A stretch of DNA of 64,000 nucleotides from Microstegium vimineum (GCA_022036555.1 CM039123.1:9239217-9303216); one strand, 5' to 3'. Numbered from the stretch's first letter, positions 1-11,004 are shown. A program made the numbers and translations. The notes: generated from the sequence alone by a model not told the origin.

Positions 1-452
1 TTGATATAGTCTTAATTGATAATGTGTTTATACATATGATCACACTTAATACTTGAGTGAGTTAAGTGGTTGATATTATGTAAGCGTGGTGCTTATATGT
101 TGTTTACCTACGGATGCACCATATAGGCTGGGCCATGTGGTAAATCCCAGGTGTGACAATCTTGTTGAGTCCTATGTTGTCCACTCCCCGCTTGTAGGAT
201 AAGTAGAACCCGAATGCAATGGAAGACAAGCTATATTCTTAATCTATTTTTAGTAATGTCCCTTATGCATAGATCTAATGTCTTTAATTCTATAGATGAG
301 AGTATTTATGCTAGAGTAGATGTAAAGAACTGGTAAATAAGAAATGACTTAGGATTCTATCTTTTAACTAATCTTCTATTCGCCTTTACTTCACTAGTGA
401 GTCTCTAATTCTATCTCTGGGAAACATTTATCATCAATGTCTTATACCTATC

Positions 453-456
<4 letters not shown>
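1..456. other. AT-rich intergenic DNA, nothing recognised
   Basis: No reading frame, terminal repeat or structured repeat that I recognise. Base composition is AT-rich, like the sequence on the other side of the microsatellite. Confidence 0.5.

Positions 457-526
<70 letters not shown>
457..526. repeat. (AT)n microsatellite, about 34 units
   Basis: An uninterrupted alternating AT run of about 68 bases, preceded by GT and followed by CTATG. The open frames crossing it (alternating Tyr-Ile) are artefacts of the repeat. Runs this long are usually length-polymorphic and can extrude cruciforms. Confidence 0.97.
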
Positions 527-528
<2 letters not shown>

Positions 529-1025
529 ATGTGGCTCACCCATAATAAAATATATGCTACACTATGGACTCTATCATAAGTATAAATATTTGTCAATTAT
601 CATAGCCATACTCCTTCTCCTTCCTATGGTAAAATATCAATAAGATAATCTGGTTTACTTCTGGTAAAAATATTACAATAATATTTTTATCTACACGCTT
701 GCAGATACTTTTATTCTGATTTATAAAGTTAAGTGACATTTTTTTAAAATAGTAGTGAACCCCATAGCATTATTGCTAGGGATGACAACCTAGTGTTAAG
801 ATAATGTAAGGAGTACTAGCAACATTTTTAGCACCATTCTAGTAGCGACATTAAAGAGTGTTAGCAAGGTCCTTAATCTTGGATTAACAAATCTTAACAA
901 CCCCACTATGCTCTGGGCTCTTACACTCATTTGCATACCAAAGTGTTTCCCCAACTGAACAAATGGGCAAGAGAAGCTCCTTAGATGAGATAGAGAAGTA
1001 TAAATACAGTACCTCTTTTTCTCAG
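527..1025. other. AT-rich intergenic DNA, nothing recognised
   Basis: No coding or terminal-repeat signal was found. Composition is mostly A and T with short homopolymers. Confidence 0.45.
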
Positions 1026-1500
1026 CTCAATGCAAACCATCGGATGATAAAGTACGGGCATCGGACTTAATAGCATCCGACGTGACTACAATGGACATAG
1101 TGATGTGACTTGTTAGAACTAGTTGCATTCAAAATGTCATCTAATGTGAAAAATACCTTTTTGGAACATCTTTTTTTCCTCATCGGACGATAATAGTGTA
1201 GCGTCCGATGCGAGCAATCGCCTCGCATTGTCTGATATGCTCTGAGCACCAAACCCTGGCGTGAACAGTGCAACACTTGTGTCCGATGCATTGCATCACT
1301 ATGATTCGGTGTAACACCAAAGGCTCATTGTGCACCTCTGAGTCACATCAGACGCTATCCAAATCGTTCGATGCAACATTCAACGCCCCATTCACTTCCA
1401 ATTTGAATTCCTTTGTGAATAAGATTGACTTCATTCACTTGAACATTCAATGCTCCATTCTGTTTTCTCCCCGCGGAGTGCTGTCACTCTGTCATCCTAT
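1026..1500. repeat. LTR-like fragment with repeated ATCGGAC/GTCCGAT words
   Basis: ATCGGA and its complement TCCGAT recur about every 30 to 100 bases here (for example near 1039, 1059, 1076, 1184, 1204 and 1281). The same style of word clustering is seen in the Copia LTRs at 26-27 kb, which use TCCGGAC. I infer a decayed LTR from a related retrotransposon. No partner LTR, primer site or target duplication is visible. Confidence 0.35.
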
Positions 1501-2151
1501 ATTACCATCAAGTGTGTTAGAACTAGGCCCGGCTCGCTGAGTCGGCGCCCCTATGTCCGTTGGAGCCGGTCCGGCTCATCTGACCCGACAGCCAACGTCG
1601 CTCCAGTCCAAATTCGCTGAAGTCACAACATATACATGCATTGTGTCTAACTTAACCCAAAAAACTAGCTTGATAGGTGAGGACCGCCCGACCTAATTAT
1701 CGATGTCGGACTAACCTCAACAATCTCCCCCATAATTACACATCGATTCCAACTCTTCAACTCACACGAGCCCCCGTAATTACACATCGATTCCAACTCT
1801 TTAACTCAGACAATCGTGTGGCCAAAACGTTGTCATGACAGGGGCAGTTAGTGGTCTCCCGTCTATGTGTAACCCACCAAGATTTGTTGCCCTTCTGTTT
1901 TGACCCACCAAGATCTGATCCATGTACCAGCTGCTGGACTTTTTTTTTGCAGTGGGGGCTGCTCATTGTTCACACCATTTAAACAACGCTATCTTGTTTT
2001 GGTGCGTACAGTACTTCGTGCAGGTGCGTCTCCTCTACTCGTTCAACCATGACGTCGATAGGCACTGGAGTGAGAGTGAGGTCTCTCTTCCTCCCCAACT
2101 CTGTATAGAGTATAGGCCGACGAGACACAGCATAGTAAAGAAGACCTGGCC
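1501..2151 (+). other. Upstream region of the P450 with a 43-bp tandem duplication
   Basis: The segment starting TAATTACACATCGATTCC near 1732 is repeated near 1774 with one or two changes, a period of about 43 bases. The remainder leads to the P450 start. A TATAGAGTATA-like AT block near 2104-2116 is the only promoter-like word, and its role is uncertain. Confidence 0.5.
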
Positions 2152-3825
2152 ATGGCCACGCAGATCCTAATCCTCGCCGCCCTCCTCCTCCTGCCCCTCG
2201 TCGCTGTCCTGCTTGGAAAGCAGCATGGGCCCCGTAAGGGCAAGAACGGCGGCGCCCGGCTCCCGCCGGGCCCACCGGGTCTGCCGTTCCTCGGCAACCT
2301 GCTGTTGCTGAGGCGCTACTCGTCCGACGTGGAGGCGCTGCTCCGGCGCCACGTCGCGCGCTACGGCCCCGTCGTATCGCTGCGGGCAGGGCCGACCCTG
2401 ACGATCTACATCGCAGACCGCCGCGTCGCGCACGCGGCGCTGGTCGAGAGCGGGGCCGTGCTCGCCGACCGCCCCGCGCTCACGCGCGCGCTCGTTTTGG
2501 AGAACAGCAACACCATCTTGCGGTCCAGCTACGGGCCCGTGTGGCGCCTCCTGCGCCGCAACCTCGTCGCCGAGACGCTACACCCGTAGCAGGTGAAGCT
2601 GTTCTCGTCGGCGCGCACGTGGGTGCGCCGCGTGCTCGCGGAGAAGCTCTGGCGGAAGGCCGAGGAGGCCCAGGCGAAAGAACAGGCGCCGCCCCCCGTG
2701 ATGGAGACGTTCCGGTACACCATGTTCTGCCTCCTCGTGCTCATGTGCTTCGGGGAGCGCCTCGACGAGCCCGCGGTGCGCGCCATCGCGGCCGCGCAGT
2801 ACGGCTGGCTCATGTTCGTGACCAAGAACACGAGCGGGCTCGCGTTCTGGCCGGCACTGACCAGAATCCTCTTCCGCCGCCGCGTCCAGGAGGGGCTCGC
2901 CGCTCGAGAGCGGCAGAAGCAGCTCTTTGTGCCACTGATCGACGCGCGCCGGGTGCGCAAGCAGCAGCAGCAGCAGCTCAGGAACCAAGGTGGTGCCGCG
3001 CCCGCGGTGGCGCTAGAAGAGGAGACGACGGCGTTCGAGCACTCGTACGTTGACACGCTGCTCGACATCAGGCTCCCCGAGGAGGGGGACCGTGCGCTCA
3101 CTGACGACGAGATGTCCAATCTCTGCTCCGAGTTCCTCACCGCCGGCACTGACTCGACGTCCACCGCGCTGCAGTGGATCATGGCCGAGCTGGTCAAGAA
3201 CCCGGACGTACAGGAGAAGCTCTACAGCGAGTTCAAGGTGGCGTGCGGCGACGAGCAGGAGGAGGTCCGCGAGGAGGACACGCATAAGATGCCGTACCTC
3301 AAGGCCGTCGTCCTGGAGGGACTCCGTCGGCACCCCCCTTCACACCTCGTGGTGTCGCACAAGGCGGCGGAGGACATGGAGGTCGGCGGCTACCTGATCC
3401 CCAAGGGCGCGTCGGTGAACTTCACGGTGGCAGAGATGGGATGGGACGAGCGGGAGTGGGACAGGCCCATGGAGTTCGTGCCGGAGCGGTTCCTGGCAGG
3501 CGGCGACGGCAAGGGCGTGGACGTGACTGGCTGCAGGGAGATCAAGATGATGCCCTTCGGCGCCGGGCGACGAATTTGCGCCGGGCTCGGCATCGCCATG
3601 CTTCACATGGAGTACTTCGTGGCCAACTTGGTCAGGGATTTTGAATGGAAAGAGGTGCCCGACCACGAGGTGGATTTCGCTGAGACGCACGAGTTCACCA
3701 CCGTCATGAAGAAACCGCTCCGCGCGCAGCTGGTGCGCCGAACAACTTGTAAAAGAATGGTGATTAAGACTATCCACACTCTTCATCCTATATATTCATC
3801 CTTTAAAAGGAATATTACATCCTAA
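2152..3825 (+). pseudogene. CYP89A: CYP89A-type cytochrome P450 with an internal TAG stop and a transposon-encoded C-terminus
   Basis: Heme monooxygenase of the plant A-type P450 group, normally anchored in the ER. The frame starts at ATG 2152 in a CCATGG context. Visible in order: a hydrophobic N-terminal anchor (residues 2-20), the proline hinge LPPGPPGLPFLG, the I-helix oxygen-binding motif AGTDS (331-335), the K-helix E-G-L-R (389-392), PERF, and the heme loop FGAGRRICAG with Cys476. The sequence after the hinge and the FRYTMFCLLVLMCFGERLD stretch are typical of CYP89A. One in-frame TAG at 2587-2589 (codon 146) interrupts an otherwise continuous frame of 557 codons; no splice sites flank it. 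The usual ending shortly after MKKPLRAQLV is absent, and the frame runs into a MITE at 3768 that supplies the last 20 or so residues. All signature residues survive, so inactivation is recent, or the TAG is an assembly or allelic difference. Substrate unknown. Confidence 0.9.
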
Positions 3826-4010
3826 TCAGCGAGATTTCTTCCTTTATACATATTTCTTCCGCACCCATCATCCTCTATATCTCATACTCTATATTAATAC
3901 CAACCATGGGGTCCACATGTCTATAAATAAAATTTATCTAAATATATTCATATAAAATCTTGTTTTGAAGGATTTATTGAAACAAATTTAATGGTGTAAT
4001 CGGAATTTAA
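3765..4010 (+). mobile_element. MITE family A, copy 1 (truncated at its right end)
   Basis: Begins with the target-like TAA followed by GACTATCCACAC, matching the start of copies at 9005 (GACTGTCCGCACC) and 23709 (GACTGTTCAC). The shared body includes TCTTGTTTTGAAGGATTTAT and AATTTAATTT. Similarity stops near 4010, about 240 bases short of the full family. It lies over the 3' coding end of the P450. The TAA flank and terminal repeats of the other copies suggest a PIF/Harbinger (Tourist-like) origin. Confidence 0.8.
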
Positions 4011-4325
4011 TTTAGGGTTGGAATGACTTTGACATGGATCCTGCTGGCTTGGCTATCCAGAAGAGTCCAAATGAATGTCGGCCGATAATGTTTAGACTCC
4101 TTTGGAGCCAGGATTTCTTGTGGGAGCTCCTGGACATGTCAGGAGTCTCATGGTATGTGCATTCTGGAGTTTTGCTCAAATCACACATCGGAAGATGTGC
4201 AAAAGGAGCTTCCAGCATTGCTGAGTTGGCCTGAAGTGTTATTTCCTACAAAACAAAGCCTTCCATGTACATGTGGAACTTATTAGTGGTAAAATGTTCA
4301 TGTAATGTTATTCTACCCTTGATCC
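4011..4325. other. Possible MITE fragment, unresolved
   Basis: Contains CTCCTTTGGAGCCAGGATTT and related short inverted words (AAAGGAGCTTCC), as in small grass TIR elements, but I could not place both ends or a target duplication. No host gene was seen. Confidence 0.3.
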
Positions 4326-5990
4326 CGAGGTTGTTGACGGTATTTTGGATATGTAAAAGTATGTCATTCTTAGAGTCAACAGCGACGACGGTCAAGCATA
4401 ACACAGAGAGCGTAGACACGGTGATTTAGACAGGTTCGGGCCGGCAAATCGCCGTAATACCCTATGCCATGTGTTTTGGTGGCTAGATTGGTATGAATAT
4501 TAGGTTACACGAGGTGTAGATGGATCTTTTTGAGGGGGTCCGTGCTCGCCTTATATAGTCGGGGAACAGGGTTACAATTTTCATATCCTAACAGACTACG
4601 ATCGGTCCTTCAAGGCAAGGGATCCGAGACTATCTCCTAGGATCTTCCTTGGCACGCAAGGCTCTTTGGAGTCCTTGGCGAGCACGGCAGGCCTGGTCAC
4701 GTGCCGCAAGGCCTAGAGAGCTGCGTCGTCTTCTGGTCGATAGGCCCATGTAGGTCCCTGGGGGTATACGGAGGTAATATCCCCAACAAGTCCCCGAGCA
4801 TGTTGCATTCTTATGGCGAGCTTGTCCTTTCACCCTTCGAGGAGGTGTGGCCTGGTCGCCTTCATGCGTCAGCGTCGTTGTAGAGTTCTGACCAGGCTGC
4901 CTAGTCGGAACCCAACTCGGAGAAGTCTATCAACCAGGTCGAACTGGTCAATAGCATCGTGGATTGATCAATGAATAGGTCACCTCGTCGTAAGCCTGCA
5001 GCTGCTTGTCGGAAGAATGTGATGTGCTGAAGAACAAAATTTGAAAGTCCTTTCCGGGTGAAGTGTACCCACTTAGACTCTACAAAACACCATGAAAACA
5101 ACAGGGTTTGTCAAGAAAGGAACAAGCACATTCACCGCAAGGTGAAGTGTACCCACTTAGTCCCCGAGCTTGGTAGTAGGTGAAGTATGCACGTGGTGCC
5201 AAGCTATATAAAATGCAAGAGGATTTAAACAGAAGTTTTGTAAAAAATGATTGCAAATACCCGTAGTCCCCGAGTGTGATGGTTGTTGTATCAGGATCAC
5301 ATCTTTCTGTAGTGTTTGCAGTCCCCGAGTTCTAGTCCCTGAGCCTTTTTACCAGGGCGAGTGTCGGGAGTATGGTCGCGAGAGTCGTGGGTCGTGCAGT
5401 CCCTGAGTCCTGCTCGAGCCTTGAGGTCGACGAAGACCCCATGCCTTGGTTGTTAACAGTGACCAGGTGCCAGGAATCATAGTTGTGGTCGGTACAGTCC
5501 CCGAGTGTCATTGCTGGAGATAATTTTCTTGGCCCTTGCGACCTATTACTGTAGCGAAAGTACTGTAGCTGCGAAGAAATCGCTTCAAAAAAGTGTAGGC
5601 CCAGTCCCGGGAACTATGGAGTTAGCAGAATTAGAAAATACTTAGCCTAAAATTAAGAAGGTATTCGGAGTAAACGGTGTAGTAAAATAGGTAAGTATGT
5701 TGTATTAACCGCGTGGTTATCGGCCCACGAGAAAGCGAACCGCCGGAGCCACGACCAGTGGCTTGCGTGCCGGTCCCGTATTAGATCGTTGTGGTCTCCC
5801 AAAAACCCTAGGAGGCGAAGCGTCGTGTCGCTTGATATAAAAGACGGACTACAATGCTCGTCCCCACCACCTGGCCTAAGTCCTCCTCGCCGTCTTCTTC
5901 ATCCCCTCTCGAGCATCCCTACCGCCACCGCCTCTCGCTCAGCTCTGGTGGTGGTGTGCATACCTCTCTTCTTTGGCTAGAGACGTTCCT
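4326..5990 (+). repeat. LTR-retrotransposon remnant with repeated AGTCCCCGAG words
   Basis: Long non-coding sequence with the phrase GACAGGTTCGGGCCGGCAAA near 4430, commonly seen in grass LTR elements, and at least five copies of AGTCCCCGAG or AGTCCCTGAG (near 4790, 5160, 5264, 5320, 5400, 5492). GGTGAAGTGTACCCACTTAG occurs twice (near 5058 and 5140). GATATAAAAGACGG at about 5832 resembles an LTR TATA box. I infer a solo or broken LTR. No terminal TG...CA pair was fixed. Confidence 0.45.
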
Positions 5991-6765
5991 TACCCTATCC
6001 TTGGTTGATCACCATATTTTCAATGAGGTCCTTAGCATCCCTCACTGTGTGTTGAAGGAATGCCCCTCTAGCGGCAGCATCAAGGTGACTACAGGCCATA
6101 TTGGACAGCCCATGGTAGAAACCTTGAATCAGGAACCAATCTTCTATCCCATAATGAGGACAGACACGAGTGTACTCCTGGAGATGCTCCTATGCTTCGG
6201 TAATCATCTCATCAGATTGTTGTTGAAAGCTCGAAATCTTCCCGCGAAGAGCATTTGTTTGCCTGTCGGAAAGAATTTCTTGAGAAATGCATTAGCACAC
6301 CTCTCCCAGGTGGTGGCTTCTTCTATGGGCGTAGAACCATTGCTTCGCCTTCTCCAACAATGAGAATGGTAAAAGGTGAAGACAAATGGCGCCAGGCGCC
6401 ACTCCTTTGATGGTAAACGTGCCACACACCTCCATGAAGTGATAGAGATGGGCATTGGCATCCTCATGGCGCTTTCCACAAAATGGACTGTCTTGCACCA
6501 TGTGGATCAAGGAGGGATTCAACTCAAAGGTAGCGTCCCCTATGTTAACTTTAGGGACCTGAGCTACGTGGGTAGCAGACGGGGCCGAGAAGTCAGAAAT
6601 CGCCTTTTGGGCCATAACTTTCTTGAACGGTGATGCGGAGCCTCCTTCCTGGAATGGATTTGAGGTCCAGATGATCCTCTGAGGAGGAACTTGACGACGT
6701 CTAGTTCTCCTCAACAGCTGCTCAGAATCTTCTACCAAATTTCTCGGCAGTTGGAAACCGCTCAT
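5991..6765 (-). pseudogene. Gag fragment of a Ty3/Gypsy (Athila/Tat-like) retrotransposon
   Basis: Minus-strand frames with typical plant gag phrases: FELNPSLIHMVQDSPFCGK, then EDANAHLYHFMEVCGTF and the LLPFSLLEKAKQWFY helix. A frameshift near 6290-6310 moves the continuation (TTWERCANAFLKKFFPTGK) to another frame. Gag would form the particle core that packages element RNA. No protease, RT or integrase follows, so this is a dead fragment. A primer-site-like sequence lies upstream on the same strand at 6884-6906. Confidence 0.75.
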
Positions 6766-6883
6766 ACACTATTTGGCTTCACAACAAAGGAAGAAATAGA
6801 CAGGGATAAGCCCCTATAACTAATTGATAACTAAGTTAACGAGAATCTCTGGATTCAATCTAATTAAAATTTTTAGGCTATGC

Positions 6884-6906
6884 TTTCCCCGACAACGGCG
6901 CCAGAA
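6884..6906 (-). other. Primer binding site matching tRNA-Asp
   Basis: On the minus strand this reads TGGCGCCGTTGTCGGGGAA, close to the complement of the plant tRNA-Asp 3' end used by Athila/Tat elements. It is upstream of the minus-strand gag fragment, in the orientation expected of a 5' LTR-PBS-gag arrangement. Confidence 0.65.
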
Positions 6907-7330
6907 ATGCTTGTTGGTATTTCTTATGACTATTGGATAAATCCACAAGCGCACAAATTATACCGTTGTAGCACTTCAACTAGGAATATTCCAAGGTATC
7001 ATAATTTATATTTTCCCAAGGGAAAGCGGTAGCTAGAAACGATAATTAGAGAGAGATCCTAGAGAGCACCTCAACTTAGTTTCAATTAGTATAGAAGGGT
7101 AACATATAATGTGATAGAAAGGTGATGAATGAACAAGCCAATGTAAAAGATAACTAAGTGCGTTGTTAACTGAATTTTAGGCACTTCAGCATCCGAGATC
7201 CTTAACTAACAGTTTACAGATGATAATTAATAGAATAGATATAGAAGCAGCAGAGAAGACAAGAGATAGATATAAAGAGGAGACAGAGATATAGAATAGA
7301 TAGATATGTTGGGATAAACAGTCAGTCTCA
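6907..7330 (-). repeat. Probable 5' LTR remnant of the minus-strand Gypsy fragment
   Basis: Directly abuts the primer site and begins on the plus strand with TGTTGGTATTTCTTATGAC, a plausible LTR edge. The far edge is not certain; TGTTGGGATAAACA near 7307-7320 may mark it. No second LTR is in the window. Confidence 0.4.
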
Positions 7331-7682
7331 TGTTAATCTGTCAAACAAACGTTGATCCGACGCCTTGCTGCGACTGCCGCGGTACTTCTCGCGAAACAAA
7401 TAACGTTCGGACGAGAAACTGCCCAAACTTTTTGCGACTAGTTAAAAGCGTCATCACAGTTACAGAGAGATCGAGAGCAGCATGGGAGAAATGAACACAG
7501 AAAGTTGTAGGCTTATATATAGTAGTTCAGTGCCTCTTCCTCCTCTCTCGTCATCCGATATTCTCATTTGCATTCAGCACGTCAAAGCAGATCGATCCGA
7601 TCATTTCTATGTATATTATCTAAAGAAAAAGAAAAGCTGGTCCAATTCTGCTTCCCACGCATATATATCATCACTGGCTAGA
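7331..7682. other. Region downstream of the MRS2 gene
   Basis: No recognisable gene. It presumably contains the 3' UTR and terminator of the minus-strand transporter that ends at 7683. A polyadenylation-like AT stretch lies near 7610-7625. Confidence 0.4.
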
Positions 7683-8254
7683 TCACTGCAGTATACCGCT
7701 CCTCTTGAAGCAGATTAGCGCGACGACGTAGACGGCGGCGGTGGCGCCGACGATGCCGCCGGTGACCTGCCAGAAGGCTCCTTCGGTGGAGGCAGAGTAG
7801 AGCGGGATGGTGATGTTCATGCCGAAGACGCCGGAGATCGCGATGGCGCAGCTCATCACAAGCGTGGCCGTGGACAGCCCCATCTGCAGCAGCTGGTTTT
7901 GCTTGTCGTCCAGCATGATGTTGATGTAGTCCTCCGTGTCGTCCACGTACTCGCGCAGCTTCAAATAAAACAACAGCCAGTTAGCGGCCAACAAGGCGAC
8001 CCAGCATAGCAATGGGGAGTTCATCAGGATGGCAAGAAGCCAAGAAATGCGCGCATGGGATCGATCGATCAGCGTCACAGCTAGCGTGCGTACGTACAGT
8101 GGAGAGCTTGTTGAGGGTGCCGTCGACCTGCACGAAGTAGGCCTCCAGAAGGATCTCCAGCTCGTCGATTTTGGGCGTGAAGCTGACCGAGGTCCCGTTG
8201 CTGTTGCCGCCCTCGGATGTCCAGCCCTCGCCTTGTTCGTCTTCTTCTTGGTCC
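7683..8254 (-). CDS. MRS2: MRS2/CorA-type magnesium transporter, last two exons only
   Basis: Two minus-strand exons (8098-8254 and 7683-7958) separated by a 139-base intron with GT (GTACGTACGC) and AG (TTTGAAG) borders. The first encodes an acidic linker and the helix ending EAYFVQVDGTLNKLST. The second continues LREYVDDTEDYINIMLDD, then two membrane segments with the pore signature GMN (GVFGMNI) between them, and ends RSGILQ before TGA. MRS2 proteins form pentameric Mg2+ channels in plasma membrane, plastid or vacuole membranes; the GMN loop is the selectivity filter. Upstream exons, about two thirds of the protein, are not found: the preceding intron runs into MITEs from 8349. Either intron 1-side sequence is hugely expanded or the gene is 5'-truncated. 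The exons themselves are intact. Confidence 0.85.
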
Positions 8255-8348
8255 CTGCAATATATATTGCCTCATTGATATGCAGTTTGTCTGTATTCTG
8301 TCTTGGGTGGCTTAGGACCTATCCAGGCTTATCTAATGCAGGTTTTAC

Positions 8349-8931
8349 GTGTTTGGATGGCTGGCTAGCCCCCAAGCCAGGCTTGTGCAAGCCAGAAAGA
8401 GGGTCTCAGCCTGCATTGCTGGAAACGCTCGGGTGCTCCGTTTCCAGCAAGCCTGGCTTGTATTAGCACGGGACCCACACGAGGTGCAGACGAGGAGAGG
8501 CGCAGGGCACGGGAACAGCGCAGGCGAACCCGAACCTAACCTTGGCTCCGGCAGCGAGCTCGACTCAGCCCTGACCTTGGCTCCAGCGGTGCTCCGACAG
8601 TGTGGCTCCCACTCTGGCGGCACTCCGGCGACTCCCACTCGGGCGGCGCATCCGGATCTGGCCTCGACCCTCGGTCTCGGCACCGTCGTGGGGCGCTCCA
8701 GCAGCAGTTGCTGGGGTAGTGTGTAGTCGCCGGAGGAGTAGACGGCCAGGGAGAAGAAGAGATTTTCTATGCAAGCCAAACCACAAAACAGATAACCAAA
8801 CAAGATTTTTCTAAGACAGGCTTAGCTAGCCAATGAAACCAAACAACCGCGGCTTGTATTGCTGAAGCCAGGCTTCAGCTGGCCTGGCTTGAAATTTAAG
8901 CCAGGCTAGGCTAACCCACACAATCAAACAC
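8349..8931. mobile_element. Non-autonomous TIR element in the MRS2 intron or flank
   Basis: Left end GTGTTTGGATGGCTGGCTAG and right end GGTTAGCC...CAATCAAACAC are imperfect inverted repeats, and AAGCCAGGCTTG-type palindromic words recur near both ends. The interior (8490-8730) is GC-rich and may be captured gene sequence. No clear target duplication, so the superfamily (hAT-like by appearance) is uncertain. Confidence 0.5.
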
Positions 8932-9004
8932 ACTGATAGAGCATGTGGTGGGTAGTTTTACCTCCTGGAGTATTCTTTACCGGAGACGAGTGGGTTCAAC
9001 CTAA

Positions 9005-9490
9005 GACTGTCCGCACCGCTATTACTTTAAATTTATCATCTATCTGTCCTAGTTTTCAAGATTCTCTTCTCTATACGTCTTTTACCCGCATTCATCATTC
9101 TCTATATCTCGTACTCCATATCAACTACTAACATTAAAGCTTATTTATAATTTTATCGGAATATATTTATTTGAGATCTTGTTTTGAAGGATTTATTGAA
9201 ATGAATTTAATGGTCCGAACGAAATTTAATTTGGTTTATTGGTTTGTGAGTTATAGCAGTTTATAGCTAGTTTGAATAATAGCATATGCATATCGAGGAC
9301 ATGGCCCCACAACTGCATGCTTTCTCCAGCCATGAGCCTGCTTCCGCGCGCGTACGCGCAGGCGCGAGCAGTAGCGTAGTTGATGAGGTAGCGTCTGCGA
9401 TACAGCATCCCGCTGCGCACTTTTTTTTTTTCACTTTTTTACTGTAAACGACAGTTCTGGATGGCTTCCAGTACCGCAGTGCGGTTAGTC
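9005..9490 (+). mobile_element. MITE family A, copy 2 (full length)
   Basis: Terminal inverted repeats GACTGTCCGCACC (left) and GTGCGGTTAGTC (right), flanked by TAA at 9002-9004 and TAA at 9491-9493. The 3-bp TWA target and short TIRs fit PIF/Harbinger Tourist-like MITEs. The length of 486 bases matches copy 3 once that copy's nested insert is removed. No coding capacity. Confidence 0.8.
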
Positions 9491-9493
9491 TAA

Positions 9494-9885
9494 GGCTGAC
9501 CGCACGGCTAACAGTAAACGACTACAGGTATAGCACGAAAAAACCCTCGCAGCGCGACACGTTACCCACTCTTGGAAGCAACGCTCGCCGAGGGATGTAC
9601 CGTATGCATGCAAGCTTCTCGGTTTTCGTGTGCGTACTATTTCATTCATCTAAAAAATATTATAACTCACAAAACAAAATTACAAATTAAATTTATTTCA
9701 ATAAATCCTTCGAAACAAGATATCACATAAATGTATTTAAATAAATTTTATTTAAAAACATACAGGCTTCACGGTTAATAGTTGATATAGAGTAGAGATA
9801 TAGAGGATAAATGAGTATCGGAGAAAGTAGTATAGAGGAGAGAATCTCGATGACCTGGACGAAATATTCTTTTTAGAGGATGAAG
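9494..9885 (-). mobile_element. MITE family A, copy 4 (inverted, one end trimmed)
   Basis: Reverse-complement relative of copies 1 to 3. It starts GGCTGACCGCACGG directly after the TAA that ends copy 2, and runs to GGATGAAG before the TTA at 9886-9888. About 20 terminal bases are missing at the right side compared with copy 1. It lies head to tail between copy 2 and the next element with no spacer other than the 3-bp target. Confidence 0.75.
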
Positions 9886-10748
9886 TTAGGGCATTCCCAA
9901 TACATAAACTAGTGTGATTTCTATCTCTATTAATTACCCACGTAGATATTTTGTTGACGTGACAAACAATTTAATGAGAGAGAGCAAGAAATGTAGAAAC
10001 CGTTTCTAGATTAGAAACCACGTCTACGCGCAAAACGAGATCATCCGTCTCGCATCGCAGATCCCGTGCGGCCGTCCTGCTCGCGTGCGGCCACCCTGCT
10101 CGCCATGCCTGCAAAACTCGGAGGTCCTACACAGCTTACCGACGCCACCACTGCAGAGCTGGAGTGCCTCGCCGGGCCACCTGTGGAGCTCGCCCGTGGC
10201 TAGCTGCCCGCTTTCCGCGCCGTCGTAGCATAGGCGCATAGCTCACGCTGTGCCGACCAGCACCGCCCCAAATCGACCCAGCGCGACCCTAGCATGGAGG
10301 CGGTGGAGAGGAGCGAGACGGCCGTGCGCCGGGCAAGGCACACGCGCGCGGACGGCGGCGCTGGGCGGCCGCGCACGACGGCACGAGCCTGCGCGAACAT
10401 GGCGCCTGGCGGACCGGCGAGCCGCACGGAGTGCGGCAGTTCGTACGAGTCGTGTGCTTATCCTTGGTTAATACTGAACGCTGGTTGAATTATTTGCATT
10501 TATATTTTTACATCATAATTTTAGGCTAAAGAGTAGTACGGTTCGTATTTTTTAGCAAAACAGTGAAATATAAGTTACACGATTTTATGATTTTATTGTT
10601 GAAATCCAATGCATCAAGAAAGGCTATATGAGTTTGGCACAGTCAATCCAAGTATTCATTAAATCTATCACAATATAAAAACTACTTATATAAATTTGCA
10701 CCGGGAAGAATGGTTTCCAGTGATAGAGTCTTACAACTATAGAAACTA

Positions 10749-10835
10749 GGGCCAATTGCATTTCTGCCCTCATTTTAATCTCTAACTGTAGGTTTGTCCC
10801 TCTTTTCTAGACTTTGCATATTTGTCCTCAGTTTT
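10749..10835 (+). repeat. MULE left terminal inverted repeat
   Basis: Begins GGGCCAATTGCA and pairs with 14467-14553 read in reverse. Similarity fades after TTTGTCCTC near 10835. Confidence 0.85.
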
Positions 10836-11004
10836 TGAATTGGAATGTTAGCACTGCCCTCATTCTGTCAACTGGGACTAACAGTGTGTGTATGAACCTG
10901 CAAAGGCATATTTGCCCTTGGTATCAATGACACTACAAATTTTGCAAGCATCACATAGTAAGCAATAAATTAGATGTCCAGGTCATATTTAAGCATCATA
11001 TATA

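Noticed and set aside
411..643. Open frames across the (AT)n tract
   Set aside because: Alternating Tyr-Ile translation of a microsatellite on both strands; no gene.
2529..3786. Long antisense and other-frame ORFs over the P450
   Set aside because: Shadow frames created by the GC-rich third positions; the sense frame carries all P450 motifs.
10200..10488. GC-rich frames inside the TTA-flanked element as a host gene
   Set aside because: Frames on both strands with no recognisable family; probably captured or random GC-rich sequence.
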